Assembly: GCA_025765615.1 (NCBI GenBank)
Contig: JAIVFJ010000037.1
Location: forward strand, 124,001 to 188,000
Length of the DNA: 64,000 bases
Origin: Zopfochytrium polystomum
Lineage: Eukaryota > Chytridiomycota > Chytridiomycetes > Chytridiales > Chytridiaceae
Direction: 5' to 3'
The translations under genes and the position numbers were made by a program. Under the pieces are notes generated by a model that was given only the letters and a program-made list of their open reading frames with translations, was not told where the DNA came from and searched no databases. Positions 1 through 11,260 of the stretch are shown here, in pieces (within the stretch, counting starts at the first letter, position 1; the number at the start of each line of letters is the position of its first letter).

Positions 1-251
1 AGCAACCTCTCACAGAGATCAAACAAGGAATCCAACCCCCTCCTTGCTGCTTTGACAGAATTCAGTGCAAAACAAGCCAATCTCTCTTCCTCCATTTGCT
101 CTCTCTTCCAGCTCTGCCCACTCACTCCTCTCTCCTCTCTCCATCCTCTCACTCCTTTCCCTTTTTCCATCATCACTGCTCTCTCTCTCTCTCTCTCTCT
201 CTTCATCCCCACACACACCAAGTCCCTCCAGTCCTGGGTGGGATTTCATCA
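1..251 (+). repeat. Family A LTR, 3' part, plus orientation
   Basis: This is the terminal 251 bases of a family A LTR, running off the left window edge and ending in TTTCATCA, the same terminus as the minus-oriented LTRs at 17449, 32852, 39693, 45768 and 50154. It contains the (CT)n microsatellite typical of this LTR. It is one of only two A-LTR pieces in plus orientation; the other is at 1691-2025. The DNA after it is LINE-derived rather than A interior. Confidence 0.9.
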
Positions 252-841
252 TCAGCCGTCGCGGCTCGGCGCTCAGCGCCGGGCTGCGTCCGGCCTGAGT
301 CGTCGCTGCCCGAGGCTAAGTTTGTCCCAGTGTACATCCGACCTAACCTTTCAGATGTGAGTCGGGCTAACCCCGCCACAGCAAGAGACTTGTGTTCCGA
401 CCTGAGAAGGGCTTCCCTAGAGTACCAGAAATTTCAGTCATTGGCCAATATGCTGCTCTGATGGAATGCTGGGTGTATGAGGGAGACAAGGAGAAGTTCA
501 TCAAGGCTTGTGCTGATGCTGAGATTGCTGTGGACACTGATTGTGAGCCCTGGATGCCCTCGAAGTTGAAGGATTCTCCTGAAGCTAGGGAAGCAGCTGT
601 GCAGGCGTACATCCGCCGGGTTGCTGGGATCCTGAACCATCCATTCTTCAGACCACCACCAAATGTTGCCAAGTCTATCTATGCATCTGTGCCAAAGAAG
701 TTGGAGACACTCTTGAGGGGGAAGTTGAAGGATCTCTCTCTGTACCCATCTGCACCTTCTGGTGCAAAGGGGAAGGGGAGGGAAACTGAGACTGAACCCA
801 CTGCTGTGCGTGCAGGCAATGCAAATGCCATGGAAACATGA
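252..841 (+). pseudogene. LINE ORF1-like C-terminal fragment
   Basis: A reading frame without a usable ATG at its left side runs from about 392 to a TGA at 839-841 and encodes about 150 residues. The product is rich in Lys, Pro and Arg towards its end and I recognise no domain in it. It is placed as ORF1 of a non-LTR retrotransposon only because its stop overlaps the ATG of an endonuclease frame in the arrangement ATGA (838-841), which is known in some LINEs. Bases 252-391 hold no clear continuation. The 5' part of the element is missing because a family A LTR ends at 251. Position and overlap are seen; the ORF1 label is inference. Confidence 0.5.
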
Positions 842-1602
842 GCAAGTCAATGAGATTTGGATTTTTGAATGCCCATGGATCCTTAGCTGGACTTTCAGAT
901 CAAGTTCAACAAATTTTTTCAGATTTTCAAGTAGACTATATGCTGTTTTCAGATATTGGAATGTGGAGTTCGGACCGTATGAGTGCAGTTCGGGGTGTTG
1001 TTGCTGAGGCAAGGGGGGTGCCCCCTCCTTATCAACCTGGGTGGAATGTTGGTGCAAGGGCAAAGAAGGGAGTTGCTGTTGTGGTGAGCGGGGATCTTGA
1101 CAGTGATGCCCACCTAGTGGTGCAGATCCTGCACAGGTCCCCCAAGGGAGAATGGATAATTGTGAAGATGTTGGAGCTGATTGTTGGATTGACGTATTTT
1201 GTGCCGAGCGCACCTCTGGAGGCCATGCAGGAATTTCAAGGCCAAGTTAGTCAAGTTAGCGCTCTTATGCCTGCCGCACTCTTTCTGATCATTGGAGGCT
1301 TCAACATTTGGATGCGTGAATATGGATGTCGCACCTCTGCTCCTGCTGAACGTGTTTGCTGGCTGCGGGACTGGCTGCGACCTCCTTCCCAGTGGAGGAG
1401 GGTTGCGCCAGTTCGTGGCCAGTGGACCACACTGACAGAGGGACAGGCTGGTGGACCTGGTGGACAGGGGGTCACTGATCTTCTGTTTGTCAACCAGCAT
1501 GCTCTCCCCTTTGTGCAGAACCTGGTCGTCCATGATGACCCCTCAGAGTATGTTGGATTCTCAGATCACAGGCTGTTGTTTTCACCTTCAATGGGGATCT
1601 GA
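838..1602 (+). pseudogene. LINE ORF2 apurinic-type endonuclease domain, truncated
   Basis: The frame encodes about 254 residues resembling the endonuclease/exonuclease/phosphatase domain that opens ORF2 of APE-type LINEs. Visible landmarks in order are an LNAHG motif near residue 10, a Y-x-x-P motif in the middle, GGFN where active enzymes have GDFN, TDLLFVN, and SDHRLL near the end. The Asp of GDFN is replaced by Gly, and the usual catalytic Glu region reads SDIG, so activity is doubtful. No reverse transcriptase follows: the frame stops at 1600-1602 and an LTR starts at 1691. The 88 bases between hold nothing that I recognise. Confidence 0.75.
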
Positions 1603-1690
1603 CCACCAAGCCCCCGTTTGAGCACCTGAATATTCGGAGACTAATGATGAGACAAACCAAGTATCCTAGCTGCCTTGAGAAGACCAGGAG

Positions 1691-2025
1691 TGTTGAGATT
1701 CAACCCACAGGGTACACTACGCCTGTTACTGATGATCCCTTTGAGAACTCCATCCAATCACATTGGATGGGGTGTTTGAAGGGCTCAGTAGATTCAATAC
1801 TTGAATGGGGCGCTCAGAAGGGCAAATCTGTTCTCAATAAAAAGAGATAGGCAAAGGCGGCTGTTGTTCTTGCTTTGTTCATCCTACCGGTAGGAACAAT
1901 GCAATTAGAACATGCACAAAAACGCTCAAACTATGAACTCTGCACATGTAACACAGCACAGCAAGCTTGCAGAAGCAGTGTACCACTGCCCCATGCTCCG
2001 GAATTCTGCTCTCTGCACCGGAATC
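1691..2025 (+). repeat. Family A LTR, 5' part, plus orientation
   Basis: It begins TGTTGAGATT, the 5' terminus of the A LTR, and follows the LTR for about 335 bases through the CCTACCGGTAGG palindrome and into the GGAATTCC repeat block. It then breaks off near 2024-2026 and is joined head to head to a minus-oriented copy of the first 160 bases of the same LTR. Confidence 0.85.
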
Positions 2026-2187
2026 GCCTATCTCTTTTTATTGAGAACAGATTTGCCCGTCTGAGCGCCCCATTCAAGTATTGAATCTACTGAGCCCTTC
2101 AAACACCCCATCCAATGTGATTGGATGGAGTTCTCAAAGAGATCGTCAGTAACGGGCGTAGTGTACCCCGTGGGTCGAATCTCAACA
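2026..2187 (-). repeat. Family A LTR, first 160 bases, minus orientation
   Basis: This is the remaining part of the 3' LTR of the A1 element. Read on the plus strand it ends in GAATCTCAACA at 2187 and is followed directly by A interior sequence, including the GCGGGGGTG purine tract (minus strand, 2188-2196). Most of the LTR is missing. Its inner end is fused to the plus-oriented LTR piece, giving an inverted repeat with arms of about 160 bp. Confidence 0.85.
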
Positions 2188-2251
2188 CACCCCCGCAATA
2201 GAAAGAGAGGGGGCAACTGTTTCTCCTGGAGTACATGGCTGTCCAACAATG

Positions 2252-5200
2252 TCAGCCAAGCAGTGGGACAATGAAATGCAACCTCACGTCAAAGTATTTG
2301 ACCCGACCATGGTGTATTGGATTCATAGCAATAGCTATGGTTGAACGATTGTCTTCATAAACAGTAGTGGGCTTATTTAAATCCATACCCAGCTCCTGGA
2401 AGAGCATTTGTAGCCAAATTGCCTCTTTGATGGCCTCAGTAAGGGAGAAGTATTCCGCCTCAGTTGAGGACAAAGCGACAACTGATTGTTTCTTGCTGTA
2501 CCATGTAATAGCACCCCTGCAAAGCATGAACACATGCCCTGACCTCGACTTGCGTCCATCCTCTTCAGCATAGCTGGCATCAGCGTAGCCATGTGGTTCA
2601 TCCCACTCTGGGTAAGAAATACCCGCAGCTTTCTCTACCTCTGGGAGCGTTGCATTGGTGATGCATGTCATCTGGGAGTCTCCTTTCTGGTAGAAAAGTC
2701 CAGGATCCCAGGTAGCGCAGACATTTCGTAGCAATCTGTCAAGCGCAAGGGAATCTGAATGGGTTGGAGCGGACTGGTATTGTGCAAGTGTATTCACAGC
2801 ATACGCAATGTCAGGGCGCGTCAAGTTTGCAAGGTAAGCAAGTTGCATGAGTGTGCTTCGGAAGTATTCCGACTCTTTTTGTGGAAGTTTTCCAGAGTCC
2901 ACATCGTGTATCCATGTCGTGGACATGGGAGTTGCTTTGATTTTGACAGGTAAGCCTTCATCATCACACCAGTAGTTTGCTTCCTCCAAGACATGCTGTG
3001 TGTAGTTTTTCCGTCCAATAAAGATTTCATCTTTGATTTTCTCAACTTGGATGCCAACAGCAACTTTTGGGTTGAGGTCCTCGCGGATTTTGAACTTTGA
3101 TTTGATCAGAGAAAGAATTTTGGCAATTTCTTCTTCAGTGTGACTGAAGATGAGGATGTCATCTACGTATAGAGTGATGATGGTCTTGACCTTTCCATCA
3201 GGGTGCCTTTGCACAAAGACACAGTGGTCAGTCTTCAATTGCGTAAATCCAATTTCCACTAGGAAGTTGCGGATTGTTTTGTACCACTGTCGACCAGACT
3301 GGTGCAGTCCGTACAGACTCTTCCTGAGTAAACAGACAAGAAGTATCCCGTCTGCACCACGTATCTCAAAGCCTTCTGGTTGTTCCATGAAGTTTTCAAT
3401 GTCCAGTTTGGCGTTCAAGTATGCAGTTTCGACATCAAGGCCTGCAAGTATGAGGTCAAACAGCAACGAGATAGCAAGGATTGCCCTTATGGAGGAGCTG
3501 CGGACGACAGGGGAGAAGGTCTCATTGTAGTCCTGACCAAAGATCTGAGTGTAACCCCGACCAACAAGGCGAGCCTTGAAGCGTTCAAGGTACCCTTCAC
3601 TGTCAAACTTGTAGGCAAAAACCCATTTGGGCTTGAGTATCTTACGCCCTTTAGGTCGAGCCACTAAGTCCCAGACATGCTTTGACGTGATTGAATTGAT
3701 CTCTGAGAGTTGAGCTGCCTTCCAATACTTTGCAAAAGGAGAACGCATGGCCTCTTTATGCGAAGCAGGGAGTGGCGGTAAGTCCCGCTGGTGGATCCTT
3801 TCTGTTGGATATGCTGTGACTTCCTCCGGCTCAAGCACAGTGTACGCTTTGAGCGTTTGGTAGAGTTCACGAAATTGTCCCCGTGCTATTCGTAGTTTAC
3901 GATTTCTTGCAGTTAAAGCGCGGAGTGTTTTCCGACTGTAAGTGGAAGGACTTGTGGCAATTGATGGTTTTGTTCGTAGTTTACAAAGGTTTGCCTTCAA
4001 TGCCAGGTAGTCACGTAAACCTGATGGCTCTCGTGGTATGATTGGGGGATTTGTTGCCTCCCCTGTTGACTCTGGCAAAGCTAGAATGTCAGGGGAAGTT
4101 GAGCGCTCCCTAGGAGGGATTTCCTGTTCATCAGGTATTGACTCTGGTTCAGAATCAGAAGCGTCGTATAGCATACCCGGCTGTAGATCTCCCCCCTGTG
4201 ATTCTGCAGGTGGTACATCGTCTTCTTGTGAGTCAGGCAGAGCGTCAGGATGTGCCACATCTGGATCAGTGGACATAGCGGGGGTATGCAACGAGGAGGA
4301 AAGATATTGGAAATCCTGAGCTGTGGGTTGGACTGGTCCCCATTCCTTCAAGCGGGAGTCATGAAGGAACTGTCTCCAGTTCCGCACAATGCCAGGAAAA
4401 ACATTTTCGTGAAAGGAGACATGGAAGTGTTCCGATATTCTCTGGGTTTTCAAGTCATAGACAACTGGAAGAGTGTTTCCTTTATACCCTAAGAATATGC
4501 CTGGTGCCCCTTTGTCAGGATGTTTAAGCGTTCGCTTTTCCTTTGGGATACGGTGGATAACCAAACAGCCAAAGGTGCGGATGTGATCAACATTTGGCTT
4601 TTCACCGTACCAAGCTTCGTAAGGTGTTTTCTTAGTGTAAGAGTGGTAAACCCTGTTCTTGATGTATGCTGCGTAGCGGACTGCATACACAAAGAAAGAG
4701 TGGGGCAATCGTGACTCTAAGAGCATGCAGTGTGCCATGTCTTTGAGAGTGTTGACCTGACGTTCTACCAGCCCATTGAATTCCTTGGTGAATGCAGGAC
4801 TAGGTTCTAAAACAATAGGAGGGTGCCGAGTATTGGCCCAAGTTTTGAATTCTCCATCTTTGAAGATTTCCCCCCTGTCACAGCGCACAGATGTGATATG
4901 TTTGCCATGTTGTTGTTCAAACCTTTCGATCGTAGACCGGAATCTTGTGGGCGCGTCGGACAAAGAGTTGAGGAACTCAATGTCAAGCCAACGGGTTGAC
5001 TCTTCCACAACCAGTTGCCAATGTTTTTCACCATGGTGTCCACGTGCGGGCAGTGGGACAGCATCAGTGTGTAAACGACCAAGCAGTGTGGTGTTTGGTC
5101 TGGAAGTGGAGTGGATAGGCGAAGCTTTCAATTTCCCAACATCACGTGTCATGCAGGGAATGTCATGAATGAGGAAAAATGAATGACCAACTTTATTCAG

Positions 5201-6263
5201 ATTTGACCAAGTACGCTTCAAAGAAGATAAAGACAGGTGACCAAATTTCTTGTGAAGAGCTCGGACTGCTTCAATGTTCTGAGGGTTTGGTAAAGGGTCT
5301 GGGTCAGTTTGACTTAAAGTTGGGGTTGCAGTTTGCAAAGGAGCAGTTTGCTGTTGCGACTCACCTGGGGCGTCCCCCGATGGAGTCGGCGCGTCCCTTC
5401 CAAGTTCTGCCCTGTTGAGACCATTATGTCCCGTCAGAAGAGAAGGGTCCACAACATAAACATTTCCTGTGTCCCTGTGAGCAATGGTAAAGTCTGAACC
5501 ATGTACCCGAGGGTGCAATAGGGCTGTGTCTGCTGTGAAAGTCACGTTGTGACCTGTCTGCCGCACGATTTGCTGAACTGAGAGTAGAGTGTCTGAGAAC
5601 TCTGGCACATAGAGTGAGTTCCTCATGATGAGAGCTCTTCTGTTAACGAACAGGGTGAAGTCGCCCACTCCAGTGGCAGTTGTAAAGCCGTCAGCTGTTT
5701 TGATCTGCTGGGAGGTGGGCCGCAAGTTTGTGAAGTGCTCTTCACAAGGCGACATTGTCCTGGAAGCCCCAGAGTCAAGGATGACCTGGTGTGGGTTGCT
5801 GCCAGCAAGTCTTGCCATCAGCGCAGTCTCGTAGATGCGGCGGTAGGTGACGTTGCGGTAGAGGAAACGCCCAGATTCGTACATCACTTTGTAGCCGACG
5901 TTTGAGACAATGTTGTCAGTGATCCAGTCTGGATCCATTCTGCTGTCAAGAAGTGTAACTGTGAGTTCCACTTCAAATTCCTCCTCCACCTCAACAGCCT
6001 GGCATGTTCCAATTTCAAACTCCCGTGCCGCAAGTGCCCTTTCTACTGAAAGGAAGTCGTCTAGAGCTGAAGTGTCTGCAAGGCGCGCAGCACCCTCAGT
6101 ACTGAACTCCAACATTTCGACGTCTTCTGCTTCAGTAGGCGGTGGTGGAGTATCCATCCTGTAGCATTTGTGGGGAGGAGAATCCTCAGAGGCTGCGCAA
6201 GAGGCTTGGTGGTGTTCTTTAGCGGCCACCTCACGTGCAATCTTGGCAGTCTCAGTAGCTTTC
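2252..6263 (-). pseudogene. A1: family A Ty1/copia gag-pol, interrupted and deleted
   Basis: The long minus frame carries the C-terminal part of gag, an aspartic protease (LDSGAS), integrase (zinc-binding HHCC region, then the D,D,E core with LHTDA, RCDRGE and NGLVERQ), reverse transcriptase with YVDD, and RNase H. It differs from the other A copies in several ways. About 300 bp joining RNase H to the 3' leader is deleted near 2270, so the protein ends early in RNase H. One zinc-ligand Cys of integrase is Arg (CMTRD instead of CVTCD). At its upstream side gag is split by the D1 insertion at 6264 with target duplication CTTTC and resumes at 12744. It is not functional as it stands. Confidence 0.9.
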
Positions 6264-6492
6264 TGAAAGAATTTGCTATGGTGGCTGATTGATGGGTTGG
6301 GCTGCTGTGGTGTACACTACTGAAGGTGGTGGTGGTGGGAGGTTGATCTTGGCTTCTGTCAGTCTTGTGTTTGTCTTTATACAAAACTGTTACAAGGACC
6401 ATCACTTGCAAAATGCTGCAAGTCATCCTTGCAGAGCAGAAACTGGTCAAAGCTCCTGCACACTGCTTACACCAAAAGACCCAAAACTAACA
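6264..6492 (-). repeat. D1 3' LTR (B/D type)
   Basis: It is 229 bp long and starts TGTTAGTTTTGGG and ends CTTTCA in element direction. It matches the LTRs of element B (239 bp) with small differences near the end. The polypurine tract AGGGGGGAG lies immediately upstream (minus strand, 6493-6501), as expected for second-strand priming. Confidence 0.92.
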
Positions 6493-6643
6493 CTCCCCCC
6501 TAAGCTGTGGGCAGGAGCAAAGGCCGGCACGGAGGAAAACCTTAAGCCATAGTCAACTTAAGGAAACCGTACACCGGAGAAAGAAGAATCACAAACAGGT
6601 ATGACTGGCCATCAGATGGCAGAACAGAAAGGACAGACCACAC

Positions 6644-7640
6644 CTACAAAAATGGATGGGGGCACATATTGAACTTCAGAGGTAAAAGAAAATAAGTCAA
6701 AGTAATGAAAAAGAACAAAGAAGAAAACAGCTTCACAGATAAGAAAAAATGAATCAGAGGAAACAGACCAGTGCGACTCAGATGGTATTCACTGAGAGCA
6801 GCTGAGAGAGATTTTGTCATATAGTATGCAGGCTGTTCTTCTCCAGCAATCCATTCAAGCCGTACTACCTTTTGTTCCACAAGTTCTTGAATATAATGAT
6901 ACTTTACCATGATATGTTTTGACCGATTGGTGTAAAGATCATTTGAACTGAGGTTGATCACACTGCTGTTGTCAGTGTAGATGACAAGTGGAGTTGGAGA
7001 CAGAAGTTGAAGTGCTGAGTAGAGTTGGGATAGTGCCTGAGGTTCTCGTCCCAGTTCAGACACAGCTACATATTCAGCTTCCTGCGGTGACAGCATGACA
7101 GTACTGCTCTGAAGAGATGTCCAACTAATAGCTGTTCCTCCAAATAGAACATAGTAGCCAGGCTGTGATTTCCCATCTGAGTGGACACCATGGGCAGCGT
7201 CGGAGTAACCGGCATTGAGATATTCGAGAGCCAGAATAAGGATCTTCATGTGTTGCTCGCTAGGATCCTTGCTGAAGGCACCAAGATGTGAAACTGCTGG
7301 GGCAAGGTCTGGTCGCCTGTGTGTTGCAAGGTAGTTGATGCCGTCATGTATTGCCTGGTACAGTCTCTGATCTGAAGTTGCTTTGTCGATCCTGCGTGGC
7401 TGAAGATTGAGAGACGACTGGGAAGGCCAGTTACTGCAGTGTGGTTGTTGATAGTGTTTGCATGGCACTGAATTAACTCCTTGCTACAGACTTTCTTGTG
7501 TAAGAAGATTCTGTCATGTTGATGTTCCAGCTGCATATTGAGGATGGTTTTCATTGCTCCCATTTCGCAGAGTATGTAAAAAGATTAGGCAAGGCAATGG
7601 CAGAAGGAGTTTTTGCCAGAATCACCAAAAACAAATATTG
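6644..7640 (-). pseudogene. D1 pol: RT C-terminus and RNase H
   Basis: An open frame of about 274 codons (7468 down to 6644) encodes a copia-type RNase H nearly parallel to that of element B. Landmarks include the GYSDAAHG motif, SPQEAEYVAVSE, and IYTDNSSVINLSS. Upstream, 7469-7640 matches the B reverse transcriptase just after its YVDD motif but in broken frames. This part is far better preserved than the rest of D1. One substitution seen is AYYMTK where B has ADYMTK, which changes a conserved Asp near the C-terminus. Confidence 0.8.
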
Positions 7641-7985
7641 TTAACTTAGCTTGCGTTGTGGATGATGAGTTAATCTGACAAAGGAGGATGCAGTAGTCCC
7701 AGAAGATTGCATGACTTTCCTGACAACTGTTTGATTTTGGTGGCTGTTCAACTCCAGCAGTCAGTGCTGTCAGGAACAGGGCAGGACAGGACAAGGCAGA
7801 GAAGGAACTTTTGAGAGTCTTCCTTGTCAAGACTCAAAGGAAGTTCCAGAAAGAGCAATTAGTAATACAATGATACCAATGATAACACGACAAGTCAGGA
7901 AAGCAAAGAAGGTTCCAGAAGGTTCCACAAGGTTCCATGAAGGAATGTTCTAGAAGGTTCTGGAGGTTTCCAGAGGGTGATTCAT
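7641..7985. other. Foreign segment inside D1 reverse transcriptase, with heat-shock elements
   Basis: About 345 bp with no counterpart in B or C replaces the middle of RT, between the region of the MEQ motif and the region just after YVDD. It holds two heat-shock-element arrays at its right end and no convincing coding frame. D2 shares the first bases of the junction (CAGTTYATTAC in element direction) before an A LTR cuts it, so the insert belongs to the D family and is not private to D1. Confidence 0.65.
7908..7960. promoter_or_regulatory. Two four-unit heat-shock elements
   Basis: GAA and TTC units alternate with exact two-base spacing: GAA-GG-TTC-CA-GAA-GG-TTC at 7908-7925 and GAA-TG-TTC-TA-GAA-GG-TTC at 7943-7960, with an imperfect TTC-GAA pair between them. 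Alternating nGAAn units are the binding site of heat-shock factor trimers. A TATATAAAA sequence lies about 70 bp away at 8028-8036, in the orientation of a plus-strand promoter. Function is inferred from motif match only. Confidence 0.7.
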
Positions 7986-8478
7986 AACAAGTGCGGCGGT
8001 AATGAACTGCTCGATGCAGATTTGGCTTATATAAAATATGCTGTTGAGGTATGTGTTGCTGATATCCACTGTGCCAGTGTCCCAGTTGATTCAGGCAGCC
8101 ATTTCAGTGAGTTAACAAAGACTATTGATTAGGACAAGAGGTGGGTGAGTATTCTGAATATAAATGCAATGACACTAAGTGGGGCCCTTAGCCATGAGCT
8201 GTGCATAGAAGCACTCAATGCTGCTGTCTTCACAAAGTTTGACCTTGTAGGCCCATTTGTTCCAGGTTTTGTTGACATTCGTGGGTTGTTCAATAACTTC
8301 AAAAGCTGTCTGCACATATACATGGATCTGGGCAAGGTGTGCTTGTCAAACACAGTTGGCCTGAATGTGTACACTGAAGGTAAGAAGTTTGTGGTGGATT
8401 CCAAACTTTAAAGTGCTATGTTTGTTTTGTGGTTGTAGAGAAATAGAATCTACTTGTGATGGTTTTAACTTTAAGAAA
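7986..8478 (-). pseudogene. D1 pol: RT N-terminal fragment
   Basis: Read on the minus strand, this stretch matches the start of the B reverse transcriptase, from the Pro-rich linker through the equivalents of NKWVYKVKL and DISNAYLNS, but with stops and frame changes throughout. D2 has the same segment at 13984-14512. An extra AT-rich stretch lies between the intron acceptor and the first recognisable linker codons in both D copies. Confidence 0.7.
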
Positions 8479-8986
8479 CTTTAGGGAAAATTAGTTCAGA
8501 TTTTCTAAGATACCCTACACACAAAAGAAAGCACAAGAGAAAAAACTCTGCACAGGTGAGCCTTCCGCACGATGCTGGTCTGGGCTCCCCCCAGTACCCT
8601 ATGAGGAGAGGCGACCACTCCCCCATACACAGCTTGCCCTCAACGCTTTCCCCTGCGTCTCGCCTGGGCACATCAGGAGAATAACTGTCTCCTGGTTGGT
8701 ACTCCTTGCAGAATGGGCTCCCTGCTCAGGACTCCACCTCCTCTGACACAGGTCCAGGCCGCACTAGCCTACAAGCTGGGACTTCGGTGTTCGTGGGCCT
8801 TCGGTTGATTTCACATTGCCGGTCTGCCACATCAGTCCGGCCTTCCACAGTCATGCCTATAGTGCTCCCAGTAAGGCCCACTGGGGGTGACGTTAATTGC
8901 AGTAGCACGGAATCCAACCCGTCGTGCCGTCACCTCCAACACCAGAGCTGTACACCGTTATCCGATTCACTTTCGCTGTGGATTAC
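8479..8986 (-). other. Intron-like structured insert in D1 pol
   Basis: Minus-strand sequence of about 508 bp starts GTAATC after ATG at 8986 and ends CCTAAAG at 8479, with AACTAAT just before the acceptor. Its core of about 430 bp is close to the insert in element B, although the surrounding coding sequence is wrecked. It occupies the same place, between the integrase and RT parts. Confidence 0.65.
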
Positions 8987-11260
8987 CATGTGGTTGATAC
9001 TTTTTACCAATTCCAGTTTAACTTTTTCCAATTCTGATTGCTGAAGCTGAATGCTGACCGAATGGAGGAAGTTGTTGTTTTCTGGAGTGACTCTGCTGTG
9101 GGGAATGGTTGATGCTTTGTCTGACTTTGTTGAGGCTGCAGAAAACTGAAAGCAATTCCAATTCAACTTGTTCAACTGGCAAAATTCAGGTTCAAAGATG
9201 GTTCAAGGTGACTGCTGACTGAATGGAGCAAAGTGGTGATGTTGGTGTTGTTTCTGAAGCTGATCTGCAGGAATGAATAGTTGAAGGTTTCCTGAATTTT
9301 GCTGAGATTGCTGAGGTTTGAATAGTTTATTGATATGGTAATTGTAACTGTGTGTGAGGTGGTTGATTTTTGTTTTTGTTGGTCTAGAGTGGAAAATAAA
9401 GATAGATGCAAAGTTAGTGGTAGAAAGCATTAGTGAGAGTTAGTATATCCAGATGTTTCCACAGAGTTTGATTGCTTGATGATGATTTGCCTTTAGTCTC
9501 CATATGATGTTGTGGAATTTATGCTAGTAGAAGAGTGTTAGTGCAGGCAAAGGGAACAAAGACTTAGCCTGATGTCTTCTACTCTGCCTCATTAAAGAAT
9601 CAGCAGAATGTTTTTGTCAAGTCTAACATCCAAGCCAAACCACAAAGTTTCTGGTCAGATTACAAAAGTTGAGGGCAATCTCTGAAGCTTCCAGATCCTG
9701 GTTATGCTGCATGAATGCATGCTGGATGAATGCATGAGGCATTCAAAGAACATAGCTGTTCTGGAGTGACTCTATTAAGAGCAGTTTGAAAGCTAGAGTC
9801 AGTTAGATTTGGTTCAGCAAAGGAAGAATCTTAGATGAGAATGGAACTTCAGTAATCTTGCAAGGTTGAGCTTGTTTATAGTTTGCTCTGAAAAAGTGTT
9901 AGTGTTGAGTGTTCAATAAAGATAAACGTTGATACTCCTCGGAATGAGGCAAAAGTTATTTCAAGGAACATTGTGTTTTGTCACAGAAGTTGGTTAGGAT
10001 AATTCATCAGGGTGATGCAAACAAGGTGAGGATTCAGGTATGGCTGTGGAATTTCCTGTGATGTGGGACCTGGTGTTGTGTGTTAGTATGTCTGTGTATA
10101 AAAGCTGGAGCAGTCAATATGTGTGAGTTGAGGTCCCTAGCCAGAGTCAAGTAAGCCCAGCAATAATAGTGTATTCCATAGTTCGAATCCTGAGTCCAGA
10201 TTCATTTGGCTAAAATAGATAGAGTGTTTTCCAAGGCAGCAGCCTGGCACCAAGAAGACCACGCCAAGTTGGTGCCAATCCATGCTGAGACCACTTTGCA
10301 ACTCTGCGCTGATGATCATCGTTCACTTATTCCAAGCATTCTCCATCTAATTGGCAATACAGTGCCAGCGATCATCTTTCACTTATCCCTAGAATCCTCC
10401 CCCCTAAGTGGAAGATGATGTTTGATGTTGGACTGGGCGCTGGCTTGTGCTGATGACAAGTACTCTGAGTATTAAGTGGAACAGAAACCCAGTGTCAACA
10501 GTTTTCCTCCTCCTCTGCTCAAGCAGACAATATATGAGAGGTTTTGACCCTGTGCCGGTCACGCTTGCCTAGCAACCACTCAGAATAGACTGTTTACAAA
10601 ATGGTTAGAGGATTGTTAAACTACTCAACCAGTCCTTGTTCTATCAATGAATGGACTGCAAATTGTCTTTGGCTGAAGTGCTGAAGTTATGTGAGAAAAG
10701 ATAAAGAGAGGCTTAGCTTGATGCAACAGAGTCCAAAGTTATGTGGAAATTGCACAAGGTTGCCATGGTTGTGAGAGTTGGCACTTGCACAACTGTTGGT
10801 CATCCCAATCACTAATATGTTTGATGGTGAGAGTTTCAGTGTGGTTGAAAACACTCTGATCTCAAAAGGTGGCCATGTCAATGATAATTGTATCAGGGAA
10901 TCCAGAAATTGAACTGCCAACTCAATGGGTTGATAGACGAGGAAAACACCATATCATTAATTCCTAATTTGTTATGCCCTGTTGAAAATGAGTAAGTATT
11001 ATTAAGAGGGCACAGGGACAGTTGTTAGAGGTGCAGGTCTCCAAAAACTAAAATGCCTGTGTTGATGTTCATGGAATGATGAATCATTACTGACAGGAGA
11101 CTGCATGGCTGAATGTTGAGAGGATAAAGGCAGTTACTTTGATGCATATCAAAAGCGAAGAGCAAAACACTTAGCAGATTGATTATTAGTTGATGGAGCT
11201 GGTTGGTTTTTGAGGACCTCTGCTGTTTGTTGTTCAATCAATATGAAGAGGCAGATAACC
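8987..11260. other. D-family spacer of unknown origin
   Basis: This stretch of about 2.3 kb replaces the protease and integrase region of B. It is shared with D2 (about 14984-17030) with small indels, plus one segment of about 170 bp (near 10435-10605) absent from D2. It is AT-rich, has only short scattered frames on both strands, and shows no domain that I recognise. A TATAAAAG box occurs at about 10096-10103 on the plus strand and in the matching place in D2 (about 16065). It may be decayed pol or captured host DNA. Confidence 0.5.

Noticed and set aside
3150..3530. Plus-strand frames of 80-130 codons opposite A pol (also near 31633, 35295 and 41368)
   Set aside because: They recur only because the sense pol sequence is repeated, and they show no domain of their own.
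8145..8411. Plus-strand frame of 88 codons downstream of the heat-shock elements
   Set aside because: It is the antisense of RT and has no recognisable product, although a transcript from the nearby TATA is possible.
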